From: Adiantum capillus-veneris
Lineage: Eukaryota; Streptophyta; Polypodiopsida; Polypodiales; Pteridaceae
Length of the DNA stretch: 64,000 bases
Direction: 5' to 3'
Assembly (NCBI GenBank): GCA_014529385.2
Contig: CM043943.1
Location: 102,954,355 to 103,018,354, forward strand
Below are positions 11,537-23,012 of the stretch, piece by piece. The notes under the pieces are model-generated. The model did not search any database, had not been told where the DNA came from, and worked only from the letters and a program-made list of their open reading frames with translations. The translations under genes were made by a program, and so were the position numbers. Every line of letters starts with the position of its first letter. Position 1 is the stretch's first letter.

Positions 11537-12477
11537 AAAACTCAGCTCAAAAGAGGAGAATGTTTTATGTTTATATACAATTGAGCTTGGGCCAACACCA
11601 ATGGGCAAATAGCTCACACAATATGGGTAAAATATACCAGATACAATCACTAATTGGAGAAGAAGATTCTCTCATAGGAGAAACTTACACAGCCAAAAAG
11701 GCAGAAAAACAAGGGGGAATTTGGCAAAATGGACAGCGCCATCGTGTCCGGAATGGACCAAAAACCTAGTCTACTATGTCAAAGTGCTCAAATCCGACCT
11801 CGGATGAGCAGTTTACGGCCAAAACAGGCTCCAAAAACCCCAAAAACACAGTTGCAGCTGTTCCTCCTCTTCTCTACACTCTATTTCTAGTCTTCTCTCT
11901 ATTTTTTCAGTTCCCACACTTAGCTTTATTACTTGGGCACCCTTGGCCTTTTAGTTGACCTCAAACGGACCCCGAACAGGCCAAAAATTGACCTCGCAAT
12001 GCATAGGTGTCACCCTGCTGCATCCATCCGCACACCTGGCACTTAGCTCTTCTCAATAATGCATCCCTCCACCACATGAAGTGGCCCCAAAATATGGTTC
12101 TCATGATGACCTTTTTGCATAATTATCACAAGAAAACACCCACGTTGCGTCCATACTTATCCACGTGCAAGTATTGACCCCATTCGCCCTCCTGACGCCA
12201 CTAGATGCCATCTAACGCATCTGCTTACCTCATGTCATCGGCCCGCGGATAGTTTCCTCGAGAATTTTTATGCACTACCAAATTCTCATTATTATAGAAA
12301 AAACACACTGGTAGTGGTGACGCTAAAAATCGATGTACTATGTACACCCTGTCCTACCTGTACACATGTGGGCCCCACGTAACCACCTGGCTCTGGAAAA
12401 TGGGCAATTCCTTATTTGATTCACCATGCATGGGTATGTACATATGCACAATCCCTTGCCCCAAAAAACTCGTGACA
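11338..12477 (-). repeat. G1 3' LTR, about 1140 bp
   Basis: On the - strand it runs from TGTCACGAG to CCCACTCACA. It is preceded by a purine tract (AGGGGATGGAAAAATTA) that would prime plus-strand synthesis. A TATATAAAC box lies at about 11568-11577, and a (CA)n tract at 11501-11533 is longer than in the other LTR. Confidence 0.92.
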
Positions 12478-12505
12478 TAATTTTTCCATCCCCTAGCCTG
12501 CTAGA

Positions 12506-13860
12506 TCATTCATGATTAGCAGCAGCAAAAAGAGATATGAGACTCGTAGCGTCACAGGTCTCCTCATCCCCCACAGACATTACTTGCTCCACAGACAGCT
12601 CATCTTGCTCCACCATCATTAACCTCGCATGATATAATTTAAGATGCAATCCATTTACCCTTGACTTATGTAGAACACCATCCAGGTTAGCCAGCTGATA
12701 TGTACCATTCAGAAAACACTCCACTACCTTGAAAGGGCCTTCCCACTTAATCTGAAACTTCTTTTGGAAGGTGTTGTCTAGCTTACTGTTGCACCGCAAA
12801 ACCAAATCATGCTTCTTGATACCCTTACTTTTGACCTTTTCATTTATCTTTGCCAAAGACCTATCTTACATCTACCCATAATGTTCCAATGCACTCATCC
12901 TATCCAGTTGAACCTCTTGTAACTGTAAGATCCTCTCTTTGAATGCATCACTAGATGGCCCAAGTAGCTTCTCTAGCATCTTTACTACAGGCAACTCTAC
13001 CTCCACAGGCAATAGTGCTCCCTTTCAATACACCAAATGAAATGGAGTAAACCCTGTACCTATCTTCAACGAAGAAGGGTAAGCCCATAATGCACTAGGC
13101 AATTCCAAATCCCAATTCTTTCCTTGGTGCTCTGTCACTTTCGAAAGGATTTGTACCAACTCGCCATTGAATATTTCATTTAAGCCATTACACTGCGAAT
13201 AATAAGGAGTGGTATGCTGGTGCCTAATCTTCATCTTTGCGCATAAAAAGTCTAGCAGTTTAGCTCTAAATCCTGGCCCCTTATCTGAAAGTAGCTCGAA
13301 TGGCACCCCAAACAAGCAACATATTTCATCATACACAAATTTTGCCACATCCTTTGCAGTGATCTGTTTTACTGCTATAGTCTCTGCCCATATAGAGAGA
13401 TAGTCCACTGCAGTCAAAATATAGCTTTTCCCCCTGCTTGTGATAGGTAAAGGGCCTATTACATCAATCCCCCACTTTTCAAACACATCAAACGCCATAA
13501 TTTTTTTTCGTAGCTCTGGCTTCAACACTCTCTTCCCAAATGCTTGACACCTATTGCAAGACCCACACCACTGGTGAACATCCTTGTGCAGACTAGGCCA
13601 TACATACCCCTCTTGCAAGATCTTATGCAAGGTGATCTTTAGAGAAAAATGGCCGCCACATGCACCCTTCATGATTCTCTTCCAACACTCTATAAATCTC
13701 CTCTCGCCAAGGTACACAGCTCAACACAAGATCAGCCCCTTTCATGTACAAGACATCACCAATCAATTTGTACCTATATGCTATACGCACAAAGCCATAC
13801 TTCTTAGACTTATGAATGTCCTTCGGAATGATTCCTGTTAGCAAAAACTCCTCTTCTCGA
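12506..13860 (-). pseudogene. G1 integrase region
   Basis: The reading shows the zinc-binding end (CNRCQAFGKR), then the DDE core: WGIDVIGPLP with the first Asp, LLSDKGPGF with the second, and the QCNGLNEIFNG segment near the third acidic residue. A C-terminal stretch (KKFQIKWEGPFKVVE) is typical of the Ty3/gypsy integrase tail. The enzyme inserts the DNA copy into the chromosome. The region is a fossil and broken. Confidence 0.9.
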
Positions 13861-15540
13861 GCCAAATTTCCCAGCCATGATAAAGAGGTAAATTGGTCCT
13901 CAACACAAATAGCTCCCCAATCATGCTTTGAGCTGCTTCATGTGCCTCTCCATTTAGACCACGTTTAATGTGTCTAATTCTCCATACTTCAAAAAATTTT
14001 AACAGGCCTTTAATTTTGAAACACATTTCCTTCAATGAGGTGTTCTTCCTCTTCCACACACCCAACACTTGCTTCACAACTAACAAGGCATCACCTTTTA
14101 TGCTCAACCTTCTAACCCCATGCTTCAAACAAATGTGTAATCCGGCATCCAAAGTAGCATATTCAGCCTCATTGTTACTATGAGCATCCAATTTGAACCC
14201 TCTCTTGCATACTAGCTTCCCCTCTAGATCATAAAGTGCTATACCCCCGGAAGCTGCATCATGGCTATTTATGTATGAACCATCAGAGAAAAAAACATGT
14301 GCATTGCTGCTCTGTGGCACTTCTTCAACTACATTTCTCACCACCTCTTCCTTAAGAAGAAGGGGATTCTCCTTGTAAGTCAACAAATCAGCTAGTGTAG
14401 CTATTGTACTGTCTTCCACTAGAAAAGAGAACTCAAACTCTTGCAGCTCAATTACCCATTTCTTCACCACATTTGAATTGTTAGTGCCCTTAATTAACTG
14501 TGGCAAAAAGGCGTAACTCGTCAAGAAAACAAAAGGTCGTGGTAGCAAGTTATGACGAAATCGGCGACAAGAAAATATTACACTAGCCATCACTAGCTCT
14601 ACTTCCGAGAATTTTCTCTCTGCTACCAAATTCACTCGGCTTGCACAATACACTGGCCTCATATAATGGTTGCCCTTCCCCTTTTGCAATAGCATGGCCC
14701 CAGTGGCATCATCCCCTACTGATGGATTTACATAAAACACTTGCTCCCAATCAGGAGCCTGCATGGCTGACATACCCCCTAACACCTCTTGAAACACTTC
14801 TTCACACTTGTCATCCCATTGCAATGGATCATGCTTTGCCACCTGTTGTAATGGATAAAGGAGCTGTGAAGACAATGGAATAAACCTCGCCATGTACTTC
14901 ACTTTGTGTATAAAGGTTGCCAATTGCTTTGTACTCGTAGGTGATGGAAGAAGAATAATAGACTTAACCTTGTCTGGATCAGCCTCAATGCCATTTTCTG
15001 ACACCATATGGCCCAATAACTTCACCCTTGGCTGTGCTAGATGACATTTCTTTGGATTTAGTTGTCCTCCACATTCATCATATCGAGCCAATACCATCTG
15101 CAGCTTCTCATGGTGTTCAGCCCTGCTGTTGTAGACACAGAAGTCGTCTATAAAAGCTTTAACACAACTACCAATGAATGGTTCCAACACCCAAGTTTCT
15201 CTTTCTTGATAGAAGGATGGTCCATTTGTCAACCCAAATGGCAATACCGTGTAACAATAACAGCCCCATGGCGTAATGAAAGTTGTCTTTGTGCGGTCTT
15301 TAAGAGCAATCTTCAATTGAAAATAGCCTGAAAAACCATCACACACAATGTACCTCTCATAACCTGCCACTGAATCCAAAATCTGATCAATGAATGGAAG
15401 AGGATATGGGTTCTTCTTAGTGTCTGCATTTAAGGGTTTAAAATCTACACAAAAATCCTCCACTTCCCATCCTTGTTTGGACTGACTACTACTGGACTCA
15501 CCCATTCTGTGGTTTCCACTGGGACTATGAACCCTGCCTT
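13860..15540 (-). pseudogene. G1 reverse transcriptase, RNase H and second RNase H
   Basis: The RT shows DGFSGYFQLKIA, the turn LPFGLTNGPSFYQ and the catalytic FIDD. The usual Ty3 RNase H follows, with the connection-like FIHKVKYMARF before it. A second RNase H then appears, with FSDGSYIN, NNEAEYATL and a distal His-rich end (HIKRGLNGEAHEAA). The extra domain is the mark of the Tat lineage. The stretch is long and mostly open. Confidence 0.93.
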
Positions 15541-15559
15541 CAATAACTTGTGCACCTCT

Positions 15560-18049
15560 TCCCTCAAGGCTTCCATTTGCTCTTGACCCATCCTTCTTAG
15601 CCTTTTCCTCACTGGCTTAGCACCTTCTTTCAGCTCTATATGCATCTCTTCTCCTTTGAACCCTCTAATCTCTTCATATGAAGTAATGAACAAATCAGGA
15701 AAACTAGCCAGGATGTGCAAATATATCTCCTTCTCCATAGCTGAGAGGTCTCCACTGATCATTTGTGTCATCAATTCCTGTTGCTTTGACAACTCAACCT
15801 TGGTTTGCATCAGCCCTTCAATAACTTCATAAGGCCCTTTACTTTCATCTTCAACTTCATTAGCAAATGCAACTAAACCAGACTCCTGGATTCCTTTATC
15901 CATCAAAAGAAATGCAACATCAACATCCTCATTACTGCTGGTAGTATTATCACTGTCCTCATCAGACATTGTGGAATAGTCTTCATCACTAGACTCCTCT
16001 TCATCTTCATAAGTCTCCTCCAATCGTTTCCTTGTGTCCATATTGTATAGCTTCTTGGCACCTGTCTTTCCATAGAGGATAATTGTACCATGTGGCCAAT
16101 CTTGAACAGCTCCCACTGCACGTAACCATGGTCTACCCAGTATAATAGGATATGCTCCCAACCCCGCTAGCATCACATGAAAATCAACCACTGCCTTTGC
16201 ATCATACGCCTCCACTTCTAAGCTCTTTACAACACCCAAACATTTTACTTTTTGATGGTTTGCCAATCTTATCCGGAAACCTGACACCCCAGTCACTGTG
16301 AGACCCCTCTTCTCAACGCATGAGTGTGTTATGACACATATTTGGGCTCCACCATCCACATAACCTTGTCCCAAATTTTTTCTTTTGTGCCACACATCTA
16401 CTATTGGACAAATGTCTGGTAGCTCATCCATCGCCAACACCTTCACTGAACCTCTCTCTGGCTCTTTCTCCATTGGGTTAACCATCCTCTTCCACTGTCT
16501 CTTTAGTTTAGGCACCATCTCTATAAGTTGCCCAAAAGTAACATCTGCCTTCCTGCTTGTCAGATCCTCCTTCAAGTCATAGCTTAATTGTCCATCCCCT
16601 AGTGGAAAATCTGAAACATGAAACTTGCGACGAGCCCTCCTTTTCCTCTTGGCCTTAACATCCTCGCCTTCATGGCTCTTTCCCTTCTTCTTACTAGGAC
16701 CTGGGGCACTTCTTCCTTCCTTGTCCTCTGTGGACCTCTTCCCAATAGGCATCACTAATGTATCCTCTAGCTTTGATGCCTTCTCCAAGGTGACTACACA
16801 TAACACTTTTGTCTTTCCCTTTTCCTCTTGGGTTAAATCCACTGGTTCCTTCATCTCCCTTAATTTCAATGCCATAATCATTTGACCTAGTTAGCACCTG
16901 TCTTGGCAATAGATACATGTCTCCCCCCATCCTTGGTGGCTTATCACGTTGTGGGCTGATGTGGCCCAACTCTCCACAATTATAACATGTGGGTGTCTGC
17001 CTCCAGAGCCTACCATTGCTTTGTCCAACACCATTCTTGGGTCTTTCTTCACCTCCTGGATGATTTTCAAACCTCCCTTGACCTCGATTATTTCCCACTT
17101 GACCTAACAAGTTTAGACTGAGATTCTTCATTAAGTCTACCACTTGCCTCATGTCTTGCCTTAACACATCATCTTGCACTACTGTAGTGACCCATGTTGG
17201 CATAACCTGAGGAGTAATAGAAACCACTGGTTTATGATGAACCCCTGGCATGCGACCTTGTAAAGAATCCATAGGCTGAAATTCAGACCTCATGGGCAAA
17301 GACTCCACCCCTAATTGGCTCATTTTCCTCAGCTTCCACTCTTTGTTCCTTGCCACTCTTTAACTCCACTCTCCAATGTATATTCTCCCAAAGACCAGCC
17401 AAGAACCTGTCCTTCTTCATCATGTCAGGCGAGGGTACCTGTGGTGCTAAGGCCTTGCACATCCGCTCCCATGCCAATGAGAATTTACGTATGTACGCAT
17501 CTACTGGTTCACCTTCCTTTTGCACTAAAGCCTGTACTTCTTGCCACACTTTGTCATGATCTTCTATCTTGACAAAGTCCACTTCCAATCCATGCCTTAG
17601 ATTGTCCCAACTCAATCTTACAGGTGGATCAACCACACGCAACTCCTCTTCAAATGCTTTGGACCAAACTCCCCAGGGCAATCACTTATCAAAAGACCCC
17701 TATATCACATGCATTCAAGAGGTAGTTAATAATACCCCAATATAAATATTATACTTACACTGTGAGCCTATTTAAAAAAACCCCACCCCCCTCTCTATGT
17801 ATACATTTTTATACATTTTGGTCTTTTAATAATCCTCTCCGGTTAACTCACGTGATATCATACACATTCTAAAAAGTGACCGCCCCGGGACCAAACTCGT
17901 GCATCACTCTTCAAACAGATTTGGAGAAGACGTAACATCTGCGCCGGGTCATGAATCTGGTTTCTAATTCAGGCAACCTCCATCTTTTCCAAAAAGTCTT
18001 CGAGATCTTCATCACTTCTTCCATGAAACTCCGGATAAGAGAAAGCCAT
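15560..18049 (-). pseudogene. G1 gag and protease, interrupted by a MITE
   Basis: Gag begins at 18049 (MAFSYPEFHGRSDED), which resembles the gag start of G4. A central gag body follows (17283-17660, with SLAWERMCKAL), then a zinc knuckle (CYNCGELGH near 16980) and a protease-like segment (YVDGGAQICVIT near 16340) with a D-x-G-A active site. Gag packages element RNA and protease matures it. The MITE at 17670-17887 lies inside gag. The region is broken. Confidence 0.85.
17670..17887. mobile_element. Small MITE (218 bp) with 9 bp target duplication
   Basis: The insert is flanked by perfect copies of GGACCAAAC (17661-17669 and 17888-17896). Its ends are imperfect terminal inverted repeats: AGGGCAATCACTTATCAAAA from the left and GGGGCGGTCACTTTTTAGAA from the right, agreeing at about 14 of 20 positions. 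A 9 bp duplication with such ends suits a Mutator-type MITE. It has no coding capacity and is AT-rich inside. It landed in the gag of G1, so it is younger than that insertion or was carried within the source copy. Confidence 0.85.
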
Positions 18050-18177
18050 GGCTAACCAAGTTACAATGCTTTGAGAACCCCTTCGAACACACGTGCAAGA
18101 ACCCAAAACTTTTGACTGACTCAATTCCCAGAAACTTCAATGGAGCTCAACTTTAGATGAGGACAAACACATGCTCA

Positions 18178-18381
18178 TCAAAATGAGTTTTCATAGTTGA
18201 TCATCAGAATTACAACAGGCAAAGGACATTCCAGTATCTCTCTTAATCTTCTTGGCCCGAACATAAAGACTATGCGTTGCTGGAAAAAAATCTTCCTGGA
18301 CACATGAACATTTATCTGGATTCTCTGAGTTAAATGAAAAGGAGTGAATTGAGGGCCATTTTGATCATCTATTAAAGCCAA
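18178..18381 (-). pseudogene. sORF-A copy in the G1 leader (broken)
   Basis: This translates to a protein of the sORF-A family, with RKIFFQQRIVFMFG followed by RRLREI and ILMINYE. It lies between the G1 primer site (18755-18772) and the gag start (18049), so it sits in the 5' leader of an element with full pol. It resembles the A copies at 37840 and 60684 in the central motif but differs from both at most third codon positions. No sORF-B follows it. The copy is a fossil and looks broken. The role of the family is unknown to me. Confidence 0.8.
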
Positions 18382-18663
18382 CCATTAAGCTCCCAAGAAA
18401 GCACACCTGTCTTATCCTCTGATTTTGCCAGAATTTCAGCAGCATAACAACATAAATGGCTCAAAAGACCAAAACACCAGCCATCATAACTTGGAAAATT
18501 TTTGACAGAGTCTCCCTAGAAGTAGAGCAGTGAGAACCCAAAATATAGACTGTATATGTATGCATAAATTGTCAACAATAGAACCCGAGCATCAAATAGG
18601 AATCACTAGCACATAGCCTATGGCGAGGTCACGAAAAGGGTGCTCCAACTACTTGTACATGTC

Positions 18664-18740
18664 CCTGTAACCTGTAACCTGTAACCTGTAGTCTGCAACC
18701 CGTAATCCCGAATCTCGAAGCTCGAAGCTCGAAGCAGAAG
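18664..18740 (-). repeat. Heptamer runs in the G1 leader: (CCTGTAA)n then (CTCGAAG)n
   Basis: CCTGTAA occurs about four times (18664-18691), then degenerates, and CTCGAAG occurs about three to four times (18713-18740). These lie between the primer site and sORF-A, in the leader where RNA structure or packaging signals are expected. Confidence 0.85.
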
Positions 18741-18754
18741 GTACTCGAAGAAGA

Positions 18755-18772
18755 TCCTCCGTGGGGGCGCCA
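18755..18772 (-). promoter_or_regulatory. G1 primer-binding site
   Basis: The - strand reads TGGCGCCCCCACGGAGGA, six bases inside the 5' LTR. It closely matches sites in G3 (TGGTGCCCCTACGGAGGA), G2 and G4. The priming tRNA was not identified. Confidence 0.75.
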
Positions 18773-18778
18773 AACGAA

Positions 18779-19922
18779 TGTGAGCGGGATGGAAATACAC
18801 AGAACGCCTTTATAATGACCCGACACACACTCTTGGAAGGATATACACACACACTATGGGGCACCACTCGGCTTACACAACACACCTGGCCGAGACAGGG
18901 AACACACCTATGGAGTGAGACGAGAGAGACTATCTGTTTGCCCACTCCACATAGAGAGATACACACACAAACACACACACTCAAAAACTCAGCTCAAAAG
19001 AAAAGAATTTATGATGCTTATATACAATTGAGCTTGGGCCAACACCAATGGGCAAATAGCTCACACAATATGGGTAAAATTTACCAGATACAATCACAAA
19101 TTGGAGCAGAAGATTCGCTCATAGGAGAAACTCACCGCCAAAATAGCAGAAAAATAGTGGGGAATTTGGCAAAATGGACAGCGCCATCGTGTCTGGAACA
19201 GCCCAAAAACCCAGTCTACACTGTCAAAGTGCTCAAATCCAACCTCGGATGAGCAGTTTACGGCCAAAACATGCTCCAAAAACCCCAAAAACACAGTTGC
19301 GGCTGTTCCTCCTCTTCTCTCCACTCTTTTTATGGTCTTCTCTCTATTTTTTCAGTTCCCACACTTAGCTTTATTACTTGGGCACCCTTGGCCTTTTAGT
19401 TGACCTCAAACGGACCCCGAATAGGCCAAAAATTGACCTCGCAGTGCATAGTTGTCACCCTGCTGCATCCATCCGCACACCTGGCACTCAGCTTTTCTCA
19501 ATAATGCATCCCACAACCACATGAAGTGGCCCCAAAATATGGTCCTCATGATGACCTTTTTGCATAATTATCACAAGAAAACACCCACGTTGCGTCCATA
19601 CTTATCCACGTGCAAGTATTAATCCCATTTGCCCTCCTGATGCCACTAGATGCCATCTGATGCATCTGCTTACCTCATGTCGTCAGCCCATGGATAGCTT
19701 CCTCGATAATTTTTACGTGCTACCAACTCCTCATTATTATAGAAAAAACACACTGGTACTCGTGACGCTAAAAATCGATGCACTATGTACACCTTGTCCT
19801 ACCTGTACACATGTGGTCCCCACGTAACCACCTGGCTCTGGAAAATGGGCAATTTCTTATTTGATGCACCATGCATGGTTATGTCCATATGTGCAATCCC
19901 TTGCTCCAGAAAACTCCTGACA
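18779..19922 (-). repeat. G1 5' LTR, about 1144 bp
   Basis: This matches 11338-12477 along its length and ends in TGTCA/TGACA on its outer side. A TATATAAGC box lies near 19019-19028. The 3' LTR has a longer CA run at the matching position. The outer flank passes directly into the G2 LTR. Confidence 0.92.
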
Positions 19923-20279
19923 ACGTGAAAGGGAGTAAAGGGAGAAAGTCACCCCCACTAGCGAGGCGGGGTGGGATCATCTACAAGCAAGCAAAGGAAG
20001 AAGGAGTCAGATGTGAGAGGGCTCAAAGAGAGGAGAGGTACCAAGGGATAGATCCTCTATAAGTCAAAGGGCCTCCGTCCAAGTGGACAATTCAAAGCCA
20101 AGGCCTACAAAGAGATGGGCTCCAAAGTGGCAAAGCAAGCCTGCTAGATGTTGGACAAAGTGAGCCGTCCACGATGGGTTTAAAGTGGAAAAAAGTAAAT
20201 TCTAAAGGACAAAAGATAAAGGAGGACTAAATTAACCAAAAGTTGAAAAATATATGGGGAACAAGCAACATGGCTAGTA

Positions 20280-20307
20280 CCCCCCCCCCCCCCCCCCCCC
20301 CCCCCCC
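20280..20307. repeat. Poly-C run of 28 bases inside the G2 5' LTR
   Basis: The other LTR has only seven C at the matching place (about 24602-24608), so this tract expanded after insertion, or is a sequencing or assembly artefact. The opposite strand is poly-G. Confidence 0.9.
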
Positions 20308-20828
20308 TACATCAAGTGCAAAGTGAAAGCAACCAGAGATCAAGCGAGAGCAAGCAACCACCGTTCCAAGTTTCTAAAATGGAGTGCAAAGTGGACCAAT
20401 GAGGAGCTAGTTGCCCAAAGAATGTAGGGGGTCCCTCTATATATAAATCAATTTTTGTACATTTTTAATTCTTTCTGGCTAGAGTCCTTGAGCTATTGAG
20501 CCTGTGTCTGGAGAAGGGGGCTTTTGGACATATGTGTGTGCTTGTCAAGCCCAAGTAAAGTGAGTTTGGTGTATGCTTTTTAGTCAAGGGGCTCCCTGCC
20601 TGCCGTTTACAGGAGAGCCAAAGTGTGTGAGTTTTTTGGGGGGGCTTCTTTGTGCAAAGATGTGTGCCTGCAAAGCCCAAAGTATGTGTTTTTTTTCTCG
20701 ACAACCATGTGGGTGCACCATTTGATGTAGACAGGTTTCATGTACGGCGTTCTTGAGCAATGGCAAAGCTACCATAGTGTTTCTCAAGCGTTGTTTTCAC
20801 TAGCTCCCTTCACTGCTTCTTCTGCTTT

Positions 20829-21010
20829 TGTGTGCGGTGTTGGTGTCGATGTGTGTGCCCCTCAAGCCTCTTTGGCATGTACAGATTGGAAGTGAGAAAG
20901 TGCTTGGTGTGTGATAGCATTGTGTGGTGCTGGTGTGGATGTGTGTGCCTCCCCGAGCCTCTTTTGTGTGTGCAGAATGGAAGTGAGAGAGTGGGTATGC
21001 GACAGTGTTG
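20829..21010 (+). repeat. Tandem duplication inside the G2 LTR, period about 100 bp
   Basis: The block TGTGCGGTGTTGGTGTCGAT...GGAAGTGAGAAAGTG is followed by TGTGTGGTGCTGGTGTGGAT...GGAAGTGAGAGAGTG. The other LTR (about 25121-25210) carries one copy, so the duplication is specific to the 5' LTR or was lost from the 3' one. Confidence 0.7.
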
Positions 21011-21218
21011 TGTGGCTTGAAATGAGTTGTGAAGTGCATGTGGGTAGCTGTGGCAAGTGTGTTTAGGCATCGGTGTGTATGCAGGTGGTGGACTTCTTTG
21101 TGAAGTGTGTTTTTTGAGGGGTTTTCCAAGAGGAGAGGGGTGCTGTGAATGCCCTGATCTATAGAGAGGCCTTGTGTTGTGTGATGGGTGTGTTTCCCCA
21201 TTCCTCTTCTCCATCTTC

Positions 21219-21236
21219 TGGTGCCCCCACAAAGGA
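21219..21236 (+). promoter_or_regulatory. G2 primer-binding site
   Basis: TGGTGCCCCCACAAAGGA lies five bases after the LTR end. It shares the TGGYGCCCC core with G1, G3 and G4. Confidence 0.7.
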
Positions 21237-21339
21237 GCGCACTAATGCTCTTGTTTGAAGTTGAAGCAAAAATTTTTCCAACGTTGAAGATGCAAGTTTT
21301 GAAGAGCAAGTGCTTCTAAAGAGGATGTGGTCCGGTTTT

Positions 21340-22470
21340 TTAATTTTCACTGGGGTCGAGAATGCAAAAACTTGGCTCCAAGACTATCGGTTATTTCTAC
21401 TGGAAAGCAGTTTATCGAAGGAAGCCTAGGTGCGGTGCAAGTGTTCCCTCTCCTAGTTTGTGGAAAAGCAAGGAGATGGTATGATGGTCTATGAAAAGAA
21501 GAAAAGATCAATTACAAAGCCCTAGAGGCGTATTTTTAGAGTAGGTTTGTTGCTCCAGATGTGAAACTACACAAAGTGAACCAAAAGCTAGACCGATTGA
21601 AGCAAAGCTTGGAAGGGATTTTCAAGCATTCAAGTGGGAGTTTGAAGCCCTTTGGGGAGAGTTGATCAAGGTAACTGCTACTGAGAATGTTGAAGTTTTA
21701 AACTAAGTAAATTCATGGATTGCCTGCATGAAGAGGTGAGAGACAGGTGGAGATAGATGAGCTTGTGTCATACAAGGAAGCAGTGGCTCTAAAAAAAGGG
21801 TGGACCAAGAAGATTTTGAAGAAGCACAAAGCTAGGCATGGTCTTCCAAATGATGTGGTACCAAAATAAGTTGATGTGATAAAAGTCGAGCTAAAGTTAG
21901 TGCAAAGGGTTGTGCTTATGCAAGAAGAGACAAGGGTCTTATGGTTACAAAGGGATAGGGCAGTTTCTATGTCGAGGATGCCAATTAGAGTGGTGCCAAT
22001 TGTAGAGGAAGTGTCGGTGATTCAAGATTGAGTGGAAGATGTACTGCCAAGTCAAGATGCGGTTGGTCAAGCTCCATTGAAGTGTGCTAGAGATCATAGG
22101 GTGCGGTTTACAAAGGAGGTCAAAGCGGTAAAGTTGGAGGATATTTCAAAGCTCGAGACGAAGGAAGAGATTGAACCGAGTGATAGCGGCTCTATCGATG
22201 CTGACACAAGTTGGGAGACCGAGTTGTCTCAATCGAGGTATGAGGAGTTTGATCTCTTGCATGTGAGACAGTAGAAGAGGTAGTTGAAGAGAAGGCAAGT
22301 GAAGCTGACAACAAGCAGGAATTGATGATGGACCTTGAAGGGCCAATAAAGAAGAAAGGTCTTGAAGATGTTGGAATTGAGTGCATTGCACATGGAAAGG
22401 AGAGCATGGAGTTGAAAATAGAGGAGTTTCCAGTGCAACAAGGATGCTCTATGGGTGATGAAGGATAATC
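21340..22470 (+). pseudogene. G2 gag region (decayed)
   Basis: A gag-like core (LVCGKARRWYDGL) is followed by basic and then strongly acidic stretches (KLEDISKLETKEEIEPSDSG). This fits the gag of Ty3/gypsy elements, but no zinc knuckle or protease is left. It is a fossil with many breaks. Confidence 0.6.
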
Positions 22471-23012
22471 TCAGGTTGGGTTCAAGATTTCCAAAGAGGT
22501 GTGTGAGTGGTGGTTGAAGGGTATGTTGGTAGATGTAGTTGTGAAATGGGCAGTCAAGCAGGTACAGAGTCCTCTTGAAGAGAACCTTGCTTTACATAGT
22601 TGGAAGGGAGTGTCAGGTACGTATATGTTGGTGATGGTGACAATGATAGTTTGTTTGGTAATTATTTGTTTGAGGAGGGTAGTTTTCCAGTGAGTGCTTG
22701 GAGCAGTGAGAGTATGTTATTGGAAGTTTGGCTATGTGGTTGGCTATATGCGCTGGTGTGGCATTATGGGAAGGTAATGCAAGTGGATGGGACTAGAACA
22801 AAGCCGGGTTTTTGATCCAGGTGGAAGCTATGTTGTGATGTAGGGGTTGGGTAACCCGCTTGAGCAAAGGTGGTGAGTAGCAAGAGAAAATTTATGTACA
22901 TATGATAGCAGGTTTTTGGTCTTTACAAAGTGCTTGTTTGGTGGTGCAGTTTTTTTAGTCCAATAAGCCTATGTGTGGTTGAACATAAATGTTCATCAAG
23001 GGAGTTGGGAAA

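Larger units (their letters stand above)
11338..19922 (-). mobile_element. G1: near full-length Ty3/gypsy element, dual-RNase-H (Tat) group
   Basis: Two LTRs (18779-19922 upstream and 11338-12477 downstream on the - strand) flank an internal region. In order, this holds a primer site, a leader, a small ORF (sORF-A), gag with a zinc knuckle, protease, RT, RNase H, a second RNase H, integrase and a polypurine tract. The order RT-RNase H-extra RNase H-integrase is that of the plant Tat lineage. The LTRs are about 95 percent alike by eye in the first 160 bases, so insertion is of moderate age. The element looks mostly whole but broken in a few places, one of them a MITE insertion. Flanking bases give no clear target duplication. 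Confidence 0.92.
19927..21213 (+). repeat. G2 5' LTR, left part missing
   Basis: This aligns to the right half of the 3' LTR (24235-25416), starting at GTAAAGGGAGAAAG and ending in TTCTCCA. The outer half of the LTR is absent because G1 abuts it. A TATA-like CTATATATAAATC is at about 20438-20449. Confidence 0.88.

Noticed and set aside
20465-21309. His/Thr-rich frames on the - strand (up to 169 codons)
   Set aside because: They lie within the G2 LTR, change frame in the other LTR, and reflect GT-rich tandem units rather than a gene.
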